Shown here piece after piece: positions 5,806 through 13,080 of a DNA stretch of 13,080 bases. Positions within the stretch are counted from its first letter, which is position 1; the number at the start of each line of letters is the position of its first letter. Where the stretch lies: assembly GCA_013041995.1 (NCBI GenBank), contig JABDRA010000209.1, positions 1-13,080 on the forward strand, in the 5' to 3' direction. A model generated the notes under the pieces. The model worked only from the letters and a program-made list of their open reading frames with translations, was not told the DNA's origin and searched no databases. Origin of the DNA: Anderseniella sp. GTDB taxonomy: Bacteria > Pseudomonadota > Alphaproteobacteria > Rhizobiales > Aestuariivirgaceae. The position numbers and the translations under genes are program-made.

Positions 5806-6834
5806 GTGTTTGAGAATTCGCGCAGTTATCTGAAGAAGCTGGGTCTGGCTTGTGCTGCTTTGCTGTTGTTTGGCACGCCGGCCGCCTGGGCCGAAAAGCT
5901 GGTAATGTCGTCCTGGTTGCCTCCCAAGCATCCGGTTGTGACCGGCATCATGAAGCCGTGGGCTGAAGCGGTGGCAAAGGCAACCGATAACCGGGTAACA
6001 GTTCGAATTCTGCCAAAGCCACTAGGTCCGCCACCGGCGCACTATGACCTGGCCGCAGATGGCGTTGCAGACATCACGTATGGTTTGCACTCGTTCACCA
6101 AGGACAATCGCTTTCTGCGGTCCCGGATAGGGCAGTTTTCGTTCCTTGGAAATACCGCTGAAGCAATGTCGGCAGCATACTGGAAGGTCTATGCCGGCAA
6201 ACTCGATGCCCAGAAGGAACACCAGGGCACCAAGTTGCTCGGCCTGTTCGTCCATGGCCCGGGCATGTTTCACAACAACAAGCGCAAGATCGAGAAGGTG
6301 GAAGATTTTTCCGGCCTCAAGATCCGAACCCCGGGCGGCTATATTGCTGACCTTGCAAACGGCCTGGGTATCACAACCCAGTTCATGGGCCCCGGTCAGG
6401 TTTTTGAGAAACTCTCCACCGGCGTCATTGACGGGGTAACCTTTCCGCTCGAAGCATTGAAGGCATTCAAGCTTACCGATCATCTGACACACACCATGCG
6501 GGTCCCGGGCGGCATCTACAATACCTCATGGTTTCTGGTGATGAATGAAGCCAAATGGGATGCTATTTCGGATGCTGACAAGGCGGCGATTGAAGCCGTT
6601 TCCGGTGAAAAGTTTGCCGCTTCTGCCGGCCAAGTATGGGATGCTGCCGACAAGGCTGGTGAAGCCTATGTAGCTGCGTCAAAAGTGGAGGTTCATGACG
6701 CTCCGGAACCTGTCATTGCAAAAATCAGGGAACTTGCCGCCAGCCACGAGGCGAAGTGGGGCGAGGACGTCAAGGCAACAGGTTTTGACGGCGCTGCCGC
6801 ACTTGCCGAGTTCCGCACCCAGACCGGCATGTGA
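5806..6834 (+). CDS. dctP: TRAP transporter substrate-binding protein (DctP family)
   Basis: Periplasmic binding protein that captures an organic acid and delivers it to the DctQM membrane part. It has 342 residues. The start is GTG at 5806, with AGGGAGG about 8 bases upstream. The N-terminus is a Sec signal peptide: positively charged RSYLKK, a hydrophobic stretch, then TPAAWA with likely cleavage after A29. The mature part has the DctP fold, including DFSGLKIRTPGG (167-178), where R174 is the arginine that usually binds the ligand carboxylate, and FEKLSTGVIDGVTFPLEA further on. It is the first gene of dctP-dctQ-dctM. The substrate cannot be read directly; the adjacent homogentisate operon, with a related regulator and operator, suggests an aromatic acid such as a hydroxyphenylacetate (inference). 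Confidence 0.93.
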   Translation: MFENSRSYLKKLGLACAALLLFGTPAAWAEKLVMSSWLPPKHPVVTGIMKPWAEAVAKATDNRVTVRILPKPLGPPPAHYDLAADGVADITYGLHSFTKDNRFLRSRIGQFSFLGNTAEAMSAAYWKVYAGKLDAQKEHQGTKLLGLFVHGPGMFHNNKRKIEKVEDFSGLKIRTPGGYIADLANGLGITTQFMGPGQVFEKLSTGVIDGVTFPLEALKAFKLTDHLTHTMRVPGGIYNTSWFLVMNEAKWDAISDADKAAIEAVSGEKFAASAGQVWDAADKAGEAYVAASKVEVHDAPEPVIAKIRELAASHEAKWGEDVKATGFDGAAALAEFRTQTGM

Positions 6835-6835
6835 T

Positions 6836-7351
6836 GTGAGCGCGACCAGCAACACTGTGGCCACCGGCTTTTTCAGAAAAATCTGGCTGGTGGCCCATCG
6901 CGTTCTCACCGTGATTTCGATTGCATTGCTGTTTTCGATGATGCTGCTGACGTGCGTCGATGTGGTGGCGCGCTATGCGTTCAACAGTCCGGTCAAGGGT
7001 GCATTCGAGCTGACCGAAATACTGCTGGCGTCCCTTATATTCGCGGCCTTGCCGCTCACTACAAAAGCCGGCGAGCATATCAAGGTCGAGTTTCTTGAGA
7101 ACATCAAGAATACCACGGTGAACACATTGCTCGACAGGTTTTCCGCATTTGTGATGTGCGCGACTTTCTGCATTTTCTCCATTGAGCTCTGGAAGCATGC
7201 CAGCAAGCTTGGCCAGCGCGGTACAGTTACCAACTCGCTCGAAATACCGATATCCGGTGTTGGCTATTTTGCCGCCATTTCGAGCGCGCTTTGCGCCCTT
7301 GTTGCGCTGGCATTTATGGTGCGACCCACGCCGCCGACCTTCGATGATTGA
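6836..7351 (+). CDS. dctQ: TRAP transporter small permease (DctQ family)
   Basis: Small membrane subunit that pairs with DctM to form the sodium-driven TRAP importer. It has 171 residues from the GTG at 6836, one base after the dctP stop; the same frame is open further upstream but lies over dctP. Four membrane segments are visible at about 19-45, 58-78, 101-119 and 139-162. Family-typical stretches are VDVVARYAFNSPVKGAFELTE (41-61, between helices one and two), the GEHIKVEFL segment (79-87) and the IPISGVGYF entry to the last helix. The end overlaps the dctM start by 8 bases, which indicates coupled translation. Confidence 0.9.
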   Translation: MSATSNTVATGFFRKIWLVAHRVLTVISIALLFSMMLLTCVDVVARYAFNSPVKGAFELTEILLASLIFAALPLTTKAGEHIKVEFLENIKNTTVNTLLDRFSAFVMCATFCIFSIELWKHASKLGQRGTVTNSLEIPISGVGYFAAISSALCALVALAFMVRPTPPTFDD

Positions 7352-8654
7352 GTCGCTTCTGGGATTCCTGGCGCTCGGCGTGCTTGTGCTCCTGCGCGTG
7401 CCGATTGCATTTGCAATGATCGTCGTCGGTATCGTCGGGTTTGCGGTGTTGCGAAACTGGGCGTCCAGCCTGACACTGGTTGGTAACGTCGCGCTTGATA
7501 CAGGTTTGTCGTTCACTTTGTCCGTCATTCCACTGTTTATCCTGATGGGCAATCTGCTCGCAGTTTCCGGCGTCGCGCAGTCACTTTTTTCTTCGGCCCA
7601 CAGGTTGCTTCACCGGCTCAAGGGCGGACTGGCAATGGCAACCATCGTTGCCTGCGGCGGGTTCAGCGCCGTATGCGGCTCATCGCTGGCCACTGCGGCA
7701 ACCATGTCCAAGGTCGCCATGCCCTCGATGCGCAAGGCGGGATATGCCGACAGCCTGGCAACCGGATCGATCGCGGCAGGCGGAACCCTCGGCATACTCA
7801 TCCCGCCGTCGGTCATCCTGATCATCTACGGTTTGATCACCGAGGCCGACATCGGGAAATTGTTCATTGCAGGTATCATACCCGGTGTTCTGGGAATGCT
7901 GCTCTACGTTCTTGCGGTGATGGTTGCGGTGCGTATCAACCCGTCTCTGGCACCGGCCGAGATAGACGAACAGGGCGTATCAACCAAAGAGCTCCTCGGG
8001 GTTTTGTCAGTCGTGGTGCTTTTCATTGTTATACTTGCCGGCATCTACGGCGGGTTTTTTACACCTTCTGAAGCTGCGGCAGTCGGCGCGGCCACTGCCT
8101 TCATCATAGCGTTTGCTCTGGGTGGCATGAGCCTGGAAAAGACAATTGCCGTCGGCTCGGACACGGTCCGCACCACGGCCATGATATTCGCACTCATTAT
8201 CGGTGCCGAAGTGTTTTCCAATTTCATAAGTTTTGCCGGGCTGCCTGATGAAATACTGTCATGGGTATCAGGACTTGAAGTGAATGCCTACGTCGTGGTG
8301 ATTGCGCTGGTCCTGATTTATGTTTTGCTCGGTGCAGTGCTTGAGAGCCTGTCGATGATCTTGCTGACGGTGCCGATATTCTATCCATTGGTTACGGGGC
8401 TGGACTTTGGCGAAGGTGTGCTCGCATCGCCGGAAGCCGTGACTATCTGGTTCGGTATAATTGTTGTCGTCGTCACGGAGATCAGCCTTATTTCCCCGCC
8501 AATGGGGCTTAATGTCTTCGTTCTGCGTGCGGTAGTGACCGATGTGCCTCTGTCGACCATCTTCAGGGGCATCTTTCCGTTCTGGTGTTTCGACATGATC
8601 CGGCTGCTGTTGCTGATTGCGTTTCCAATTCTGTCCCTGGCCCTGGTCTTGTAG
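7344..8654 (+). CDS. dctM: TRAP transporter large permease (DctM family)
   Basis: The large membrane subunit that carries the substrate path, belonging to the ion transporter superfamily. From the ATG at 7344 (overlapping the dctQ end) it is 436 residues, the normal family length, and it begins MIESLLGFLALGVLVLLRVP. Many hydrophobic helices run throughout. The two conserved re-entrant signatures are present: GGFSAVCGSSLATAATM (105-121) and GGTLGILIPPS (146-156), with related motifs in the second half (GAVLESLSMILLTVPIFYP and ISLISPPMGLNVFVL). An upstream in-frame extension to 7182 lies over dctQ and is not used. It is the last gene of the operon and converges on the second marR gene with only 26 bases between stops. 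Confidence 0.94.
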   Translation: MIESLLGFLALGVLVLLRVPIAFAMIVVGIVGFAVLRNWASSLTLVGNVALDTGLSFTLSVIPLFILMGNLLAVSGVAQSLFSSAHRLLHRLKGGLAMATIVACGGFSAVCGSSLATAATMSKVAMPSMRKAGYADSLATGSIAAGGTLGILIPPSVILIIYGLITEADIGKLFIAGIIPGVLGMLLYVLAVMVAVRINPSLAPAEIDEQGVSTKELLGVLSVVVLFIVILAGIYGGFFTPSEAAAVGAATAFIIAFALGGMSLEKTIAVGSDTVRTTAMIFALIIGAEVFSNFISFAGLPDEILSWVSGLEVNAYVVVIALVLIYVLLGAVLESLSMILLTVPIFYPLVTGLDFGEGVLASPEAVTIWFGIIVVVVTEISLISPPMGLNVFVLRAVVTDVPLSTIFRGIFPFWCFDMIRLLLLIAFPILSLALVL

Positions 8655-8680
8655 AAATGTGGAAACAATGGCCTCTGTTG

Positions 8681-9127
8681 TCAGGTCCTGGCGATGATGC
8701 CGAGTGCTTTTTCCAGAACTGCCAGGCCTTCGAGCATGGCGTTGCGCTCAGACAGGGTCAGGCGGGCCAACAGGTCGACCTCATAGTCCAGCATCTCCGG
8801 CTCCAGCTTCCTGAAGCCCTGCATACCCTGGCTGGTCAGTTGCAGTGTTTCAGAGCGGCGATCAATGTCGTCGCGCTTGCGCGTCAGCCAGCGCCTCTCG
8901 TCCAGGGACGTAACCGCCCTGCTCACCCTGGTCTTGTGCATGGCGGAGTGCGCACCGATCTGTTTCGCGGTCATTTCCCCGAATTCCGCCAACGTTGCCA
9001 GGGTCCGCCATTCCGGCACCGTCAAGCCGTATTTGCGTTTGTAGATCATTGAAAGTTGCTGGCTCGCCGCCGCCGCTGCCCGATTCAGCCGGTACGGCAA
9101 AAACTGGTCCAGTTGCAAATTTTGCAT
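8681..9127 (-). CDS. MarR-family transcriptional regulator of the homogentisate operon
   Basis: A 148-residue winged-helix regulator, divergent from hmgA. The HTH region starts with LTVPEWRTLATLAEFG (35-50), the recognition helix is about 63-76 (MHKTRVSRAVTSLD), and the wing contains DDIDRRSETLQL (86-97). Position suggests that it controls hmgA-fahA-MBL-monooxygenase, probably in response to homogentisate or its precursor, the role HmgR-type regulators play elsewhere; the family differs between organisms, so no symbol is given. The ATG at 9127 has a weak GGGG site about 6 bases upstream. Only 15 bases separate the start codon from the 18-base operator, so repressor bound there would probably also affect its own transcription. 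Similar to the other MarR protein in the window. Confidence 0.92.
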   Translation of the reverse strand: MQNLQLDQFLPYRLNRAAAAASQQLSMIYKRKYGLTVPEWRTLATLAEFGEMTAKQIGAHSAMHKTRVSRAVTSLDERRWLTRKRDDIDRRSETLQLTSQGMQGFRKLEPEMLDYEVDLLARLTLSERNAMLEGLAVLEKALGIIART

Positions 9128-9138
9128 ATCTGCCCCGC

Positions 9139-9167
9139 TTGATAGTTACATTTTCAACTAATATCAT
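9139..9167 (+). promoter_or_regulatory. Predicted promoter of the hmgA operon
   Basis: The -35 box TTGATA (9139-9144) and -10 box TATCAT (9162-9167, 5/6 match) are separated by an ideal 17-base spacer. The start of transcription would be near 9174, giving a leader of about 20 bases with an AGGA ribosome-binding site before the ATG at 9193. The MarR-type operator fills the spacer. Confidence 0.7.
9143..9160. promoter_or_regulatory. MarR-type operator 2 (imperfect inverted repeat)
   Basis: TAGTTACATTTTCAACTA has complementary TAGTT/AACTA ends with an 8-base centre, the same length and frame as operator 1 at 5712-5729 but with a less symmetrical centre. It overlaps the end of the -35 box and fills the spacer of the hmgA promoter. 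Confidence 0.65.
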
Positions 9168-9192
9168 CTTTCGCAATCGGAAGGAAATTGTC

Positions 9193-10554
9193 ATGAACAT
9201 TCAAACCGCACAAAGGCGGATGACGGTAGCTCCATCGGTAAGCGAGCAGCACCCGGGATACATGCCCGGTTTCGGCAATGATTTTGAAACTGAAGCCCTG
9301 CCTGATGCACTTCCTCAGGGCATGAACAGCCCGCAAAAATGCAATTACGGGCTTTACGGGGAACAATTGTCCGGCACGGCTTTTACAGCGCCAAGTCACC
9401 AGAACGAGCGCACCTGGTGTTACCGGATACGCCCGTCGGTAAAGCATTCGCATCGCTACAGGCTGGTTGACATGCCGCACTGGAAATCCGCACCGCACAT
9501 TTGTGACCAGGTCATCAGTCTCGGACAGTATCGCTGGGATCCGCTACCTCACAGCGGACAGCCGACAAACTGGCTGACCGGCATGCGGACAATGACGACG
9601 GCCGGTGACGTCAATACCCAGGTGGGCATGGCCAGCCATGTCTATCTGGCAACGCACAGCATGGACGACAGCTACTTCTATTCCGCCGACAGCGAGTTGC
9701 TGATCGTGCCGCAGGAAGGACAATTGCGGTTTTTCACCGAACTGGGAATCATCGACCTGGAACCGAAGGAAATCGCCATCATTCCGCGCGGACTACTATA
9801 CCGCGTCGAGGTGCTGACCGGGCCTGCCCGCGGGTTTGTGTGCGAAAATTACGGTCAGAAATTCGAGCTGCCGGGCCGCGGCCCCATTGGCGCCAACTGC
9901 ATGGCCAACAGGCGGGATTTCAAAACGCCAGTCGCTGCCTTTGAAGACCGTGAAGTAGCGTCAACGGTTACAGTCAAGTGGGGCGGCAGGTTTCATGAAA
10001 CCGAAATCGGCCACAGTCCGCTGGATGTCGTTGCATGGCACGGCAACTATGCGCCGGTGAAGTATGACCTGCGAACCTACTGCCCGGTCGGGGCAATTCT
10101 GTTTGACCATCCCGACCCGTCCATCTTCACGGTTCTGACGGCGGCATCAGGCGTTCCGGGAACCGCCAACATAGATTTCGTGCTGTTCCGGGAAAGATGG
10201 ATGGTGGCGGAAAATACATTCCGTCCGCCATGGTACCACAAGAACGTGATGTCCGAACTGATGGGCAATATCTATGGCCAGTATGACGCCAAACCGGAAG
10301 GCTTTGTTCCCGGTGGCATGTCGCTGCACAACATGATGCTGCCGCACGGGCCGGACCGGAACGCGTTTGAAGGCGCATCGAATGCCGACCTCAAGGCGGA
10401 AAAACTCGACAACACCATGTCCTTCATGTTTGAGACGCGGTTCCCGCAACACTTGACGGAGTTTGCCGCGCAGGAGGCGCCGCTGCAGGACAATTATATC
10501 GATTGCTGGTCGGACCTGGAAAAGAAGTTCGACAGTACACCGGGTCAGAAATAG
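9193..10554 (+). CDS. hmgA: Homogentisate 1,2-dioxygenase
   Basis: Cytoplasmic non-heme iron enzyme that opens the ring of homogentisate with O2 to give maleylacetoacetate. From the ATG at 9193 (AGGA nearby) it has 453 residues, close to the family length. The N-terminus has the signature GFGNDFETEALPDALPQG (26-43). The iron ligands are H349 and E355 in RPPWYHKNVMSELMG (344-358) and H385 in MLPHGPD (382-388), spaced exactly as the human ligands H335, E341 and H371. H306 in DHPDPSIF (305-312) matches the active-site histidine of the human and Pseudomonas enzymes. It is the first gene of the operon, with its own predicted promoter and operator, and fahA follows after 36 bases. All key residues are present, so activity is expected. 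Confidence 0.98.
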   Translation: MNIQTAQRRMTVAPSVSEQHPGYMPGFGNDFETEALPDALPQGMNSPQKCNYGLYGEQLSGTAFTAPSHQNERTWCYRIRPSVKHSHRYRLVDMPHWKSAPHICDQVISLGQYRWDPLPHSGQPTNWLTGMRTMTTAGDVNTQVGMASHVYLATHSMDDSYFYSADSELLIVPQEGQLRFFTELGIIDLEPKEIAIIPRGLLYRVEVLTGPARGFVCENYGQKFELPGRGPIGANCMANRRDFKTPVAAFEDREVASTVTVKWGGRFHETEIGHSPLDVVAWHGNYAPVKYDLRTYCPVGAILFDHPDPSIFTVLTAASGVPGTANIDFVLFRERWMVAENTFRPPWYHKNVMSELMGNIYGQYDAKPEGFVPGGMSLHNMMLPHGPDRNAFEGASNADLKAEKLDNTMSFMFETRFPQHLTEFAAQEAPLQDNYIDCWSDLEKKFDSTPGQK

Positions 10555-10590
10555 CAGCCTCCCGCAACATATTTGCACCAGGAATACAAC

Positions 10591-11847
10591 GTGTCTCTTA
10601 TTCAAAGCTGGCTCGCCAGCGCCAACAGGCCTGACAATCCGTTCCCCGTCAACAATCTGGCTCTCGGTGTGTTTTCGACCGGCGATGATGATCCTCGTTG
10701 CGGGGTCGCAATCGGCGACATGATCCTGGATTGCCGGGCAGCAGAACGCTCAGGGCTGCTGGAAATTCCAGGCGGCGGGTTTTTCGGCCAGCCATCCTGG
10801 AACCAGGTGATGCAGGCCGGTCCTGCCACGTGGTCGGCACTGCGTGCGCGGCTGACCGGAATTCTGTCCCGTGGCAGCAGGGACGAGGCGGCAGCCAGAC
10901 AACACCTCACAGCCATGTCGGATGCCAAAATGCACATGCCGTTTACAGTGGCTGAGTACACGGATTTTTATGCCGGCAGACATCATGCCACCAATGTGGG
11001 AACCATGTTCAGAGGTGCAGACAATGCACTGCCGCCGAACTGGCTGCACATGCCCATCGGCTACAATGGCAGGGCGTCCTCCGTGGTTGTTTCCGGCAGC
11101 GATATACGTCGTCCGTGGGGGCAGCTAAAAGGTCCCGATCATGACAAACCCGCCTTCATGCCGTGCCGAAGGTTCGATTTTGAACTGGAGATGGGGGCCA
11201 TTGTCGGCACCCCCAGCAACGGTCCTGTGACAGTAGACCAGGCAGACGCCATGATCTTCGGTTATGTGCTGTTGAATGACTGGTCTGCACGCGACATCCA
11301 GGCCTGGGAATACCAGCCGCTGGGCCCGTTTCAGGCCAAGGCAACCGCGACAACCATCAGCCCGTGGATCATCATGAAAGCTGCCCTGGAGCCATTCCGG
11401 GTCGATGCACCTGAACGTAAGGTCGAGTTGTTGTCCTATCTGAAGGACACCGGCCCGATGCTCTATGACATCGACCTTGAGGTATCGCTGTCGCCGCAAG
11501 GCAGCGACGGCACCACGATTACCCGGACCAACTACCGCGAGATGTATTACTCGGCTGCCCAGCAACTCGCTCACCACACATCCAGTGGTTGTCCCATGCG
11601 AACCGGCGACCTGCTCGGGTCCGGCACCATATCGGGACCCGCAAAAAGTGCCCGGGGCAGCTTGCTGGAACTGAGCTGGGGCGGCAAGGAACCGCTGCGA
11701 CTTGATTGTGGTGAAGACCGCAGCTTCCTCCTGGACGGCGATACGCTCACGCTGAGCGGTGTTGCGCAAGGAGACGGATACATGATTGGCTTTGGTCAGT
11801 GCACCGGAACCCTGCTACCGGCTCTTGAAGCCCCCTACACAGCATAA
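10591..11847 (+). CDS. fahA: Fumarylacetoacetase
   Basis: Hydrolyses fumarylacetoacetate to fumarate and acetoacetate, the last step of homogentisate breakdown. From the GTG at 10591 (CAGGAA about 6 bases upstream) it has 418 residues; a TTG at 10573 is in frame but less likely. The N-terminal domain has FPVNNLALGVF (18-28). The catalytic domain has the metal ligands D125 (TDFYAGRHHATNVG), E198 and E200 (FELEMG) and D230 (LNDWSARDIQAWEYQPLGPF), with the catalytic histidine at H132 and K250 also in place (by comparison with the mouse enzyme). It lies between hmgA and the MBL-fold gene. Its substrate is normally made by a maleylacetoacetate isomerase, which is not seen between 9193 and the right edge. 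Confidence 0.97.
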   Translation: MSLIQSWLASANRPDNPFPVNNLALGVFSTGDDDPRCGVAIGDMILDCRAAERSGLLEIPGGGFFGQPSWNQVMQAGPATWSALRARLTGILSRGSRDEAAARQHLTAMSDAKMHMPFTVAEYTDFYAGRHHATNVGTMFRGADNALPPNWLHMPIGYNGRASSVVVSGSDIRRPWGQLKGPDHDKPAFMPCRRFDFELEMGAIVGTPSNGPVTVDQADAMIFGYVLLNDWSARDIQAWEYQPLGPFQAKATATTISPWIIMKAALEPFRVDAPERKVELLSYLKDTGPMLYDIDLEVSLSPQGSDGTTITRTNYREMYYSAAQQLAHHTSSGCPMRTGDLLGSGTISGPAKSARGSLLELSWGGKEPLRLDCGEDRSFLLDGDTLTLSGVAQGDGYMIGFGQCTGTLLPALEAPYTA

Positions 11848-11856
11848 GGAAACAAC

Positions 11857-12807
11857 ATGGCCAAGGCATTCGCGTCACAAGGTGACCTCGAAGAAAAGAA
11901 GATCAGCTTTACCGAAATCGGCGATGGCCTCTATGCGTTTACTGCCGAAGGAGACCCGAACTCCGGCGTCATCATCGGTGACGACGCTGTCATGGTCGTC
12001 GAGGCGCAGGCGACACCGCGGCTTGCCAAGAAAGTGATCGACTGCATCAGGTCTGTTACCGACAAGCCCATCACCCATCTGGCGCTGACCCATTATCACG
12101 CGGTGCGTGTGCTGGGTGCATCGGCGTTCGGCGCGCAGCAAATCATCATGTCCGACACCGCCCGCGCCATGGTGGTCGAGCGTGGCCAGGAAGACTGGGA
12201 CAGCGAGTTCGGCCGGTTTCCGCGCCTGTTTCAGGGTCACGAAAGCATTCCCGGGCTGACATGGCCAACCACCACCTTCTCTGAAAGCATGACCGTGTAT
12301 ATGGGCAAACGACAGGTCAATCTCATGCATATCGGCAGGGCGCACACGGCCGGCGACATTGTCATTCACGTGCCTGATCAGAACGTCATGTTCACCGGTG
12401 ACATCGTTGAATACCACTCTGCGTGTTACTGCGGTGACGGACACTTCGCAGACTGGGGGGATACCCTGGATGCCCTGAAGTGGTTTGATGTCGATGCCAT
12501 CGCACCGGGACGCGGTGACGCGCTGGTGGGCAGGGAGATGGTCGAAAAGTCCATTGAGAGTACGCGCGATTTCATAGACAGCACCTATCGACCTGCCGCC
12601 CGGGTGGCGGCCCGGGGCGGCACTCTCAAACAGGCCTGGGATGCGGTGCGCGCCGAGTGCGATCCGAAGTTTTCCGACTACGCCATCTATGAACACTGCC
12701 TGCCGTTCAATGTATCGCGAGCCTATGACGAGGCGCGCGGGCTTGATACACCCCGCATCTGGACGGACAAGCGCGACATTGAGATGTGGGAAGAACTGCA
12801 GGGGTAG
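11857..12807 (+). CDS. MBL-fold protein with altered metal site
   Basis: A 316-residue metallo-beta-lactamase-fold protein of unknown reaction. The ATG at 11857 follows the fahA stop by 9 bases, with AAGGA as ribosome-binding site. The usual HxHxDH motif is H79-Y-H81-A-V83-R84: the two first-site histidines are kept, while the aspartate and histidine of the second site are Val and Arg. H163 (GRAHTAGD) and D182 (FTGDIVE) remain. The last histidine, normally in a PGHG loop, is Arg in IAPGRGD. It may therefore bind a single metal or have a changed reaction. Other features are a Cys-Tyr-Cys (190-192) after the GDIVEYHS segment and a C-terminal helical part (from about 218). I recall HYHAVRVLGA as a recurrent motif in MBL proteins beside homogentisate genes, so this is probably a conserved subfamily rather than a local defect. 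Function in the pathway is unknown. Confidence 0.88.
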   Translation: MAKAFASQGDLEEKKISFTEIGDGLYAFTAEGDPNSGVIIGDDAVMVVEAQATPRLAKKVIDCIRSVTDKPITHLALTHYHAVRVLGASAFGAQQIIMSDTARAMVVERGQEDWDSEFGRFPRLFQGHESIPGLTWPTTTFSESMTVYMGKRQVNLMHIGRAHTAGDIVIHVPDQNVMFTGDIVEYHSACYCGDGHFADWGDTLDALKWFDVDAIAPGRGDALVGREMVEKSIESTRDFIDSTYRPAARVAARGGTLKQAWDAVRAECDPKFSDYAIYEHCLPFNVSRAYDEARGLDTPRIWTDKRDIEMWEELQG

Positions 12808-12819
12808 GATTGGAAGCTC

Positions 12820-13080
12820 ATGGCGCGGTATCACTACACACCCTTTGAGTATCACAAGCCGCCGGGGCTTACGGGGAAGGAGGACCGCCACGACGTGATC
12901 ATCGTCGGCGCGGGTCCGATTGGACTGGCCATGGCCATCGACCTCGCACTGCGAGGCGTCAAGAGCGTGGTGCTCGACGACAATGACGTTGTGTCGGTCG
13001 GCTCACGGGCAATCTGCTGGGCCAAACGGACACTGGAAATCTTTGACCGGCTGGGTGTTGGCGAACGCATGCTGGACAAG
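12820..13080 (+). CDS. FAD-dependent aromatic monooxygenase, C-terminus cut by window edge
   Basis: Only the first 87 codons are in the window. The ATG at 12820 comes 12 bases after the MBL stop, with GGA upstream. The N-terminus (MARYHYTPFEYHKPPG) is followed by a Rossmann FAD-binding motif, VIIVGAGPIGLAMAIDLALRG, with G30-x-G32-x2-G35 (residues 26-46), and by the SRAICWAKRTLEIFDRLG segment (62-79) typical of flavin hydroxylases of the MhpA/PheA type. In this operon the natural reaction would be ring hydroxylation yielding homogentisate, for example from 3-hydroxyphenylacetate (the MhaA reaction known from Pseudomonas putida) or 4-hydroxyphenylacetate. The substrate is inference; the flavin monooxygenase family is fairly secure. 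Confidence 0.85.
   Translation, partial: MARYHYTPFEYHKPPGLTGKEDRHDVIIVGAGPIGLAMAIDLALRGVKSVVLDDNDVVSVGSRAICWAKRTLEIFDRLGVGERMLDK

Noticed and set aside
5651..5833. 60-codon plus-strand frame between marR1 and dctP
   Set aside because: It runs through the -35/-10 boxes and operator and into dctP in another frame, so it cannot be a normal upstream gene.
6770..7552. Minus-strand open frame (260 codons) across dctQ and the start of dctM
   Set aside because: It covers two clear TRAP genes on the other strand; the composition is typical of an antisense shadow.
8655..8680. Bidirectional terminator between dctM and marR2
   Set aside because: Only a 4-pair ACAA/TTGT stem is present, too weak to call.
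11875..12891. Long minus-strand open frame (338 codons) across the MBL gene
   Set aside because: It is the antisense shadow of a GC-biased real gene and resembles no family; the plus strand has MBL-fold motifs and operon spacing.

Overview
The window looks like part of an alphaproteobacterial chromosome, probably Hyphomicrobiales (Rhizobiales)-like. This rests on the kinds of genes present: a cyclase fused to TolB-N-like and TPR domains, a tripartite TRAP transporter beside a homogentisate operon, and a YcaO/TfuA pair. It also rests on moderately high GC, frequent GTG starts and short overlaps between operon genes. I see no RNA gene, insertion sequence, CRISPR array or phage gene. Every gap between genes is under 300 bases.

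Left part (1-2357, minus strand): a compact three-gene operon reads right to left. It encodes an unrecognised 85-residue protein, a YcaO-domain protein, and a TfuA-like protein that runs off the left edge. YcaO with TfuA is known to thioamidate a peptide backbone, and the small protein is a candidate substrate or partner. Just upstream of its ribosome-binding site, perfect 10-base inverted repeats enclose 90 bases with a second nested stem, which could form a structured mRNA leader.

Middle (2623-4997, plus strand): a GNAT acetyltransferase is followed by a class III nucleotide cyclase fused to a TolB-N-like domain and TPR repeats. The cyclase keeps its metal and transition-state residues but lacks both usual purine-specifying residues.

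Right part (5139-13080): two regulated units of the same design. Unit one is a MarR regulator (minus) divergent from a TRAP transporter operon (dctP, dctQ, dctM). Unit two is a second MarR regulator (minus) divergent from an operon of homogentisate dioxygenase (hmgA), fumarylacetoacetase (fahA), an unusual metallo-beta-lactamase-fold protein and an FAD monooxygenase cut by the right edge. Each divergent gap holds an 18-base TAGTT-N8-AACTA operator placed between a -35 and a -10 box. The inferred logic is uptake of an aromatic acid by the TRAP system, ring hydroxylation to homogentisate by the flavin monooxygenase, ring opening by HmgA and final cleavage by FahA to fumarate and acetoacetate. 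No maleylacetoacetate isomerase and no 4-hydroxyphenylpyruvate dioxygenase is visible in the window.

The least described parts are the small protein with YcaO and TfuA and its leader, the MBL protein with a dismantled second metal site, and the cyclase with altered specificity residues.
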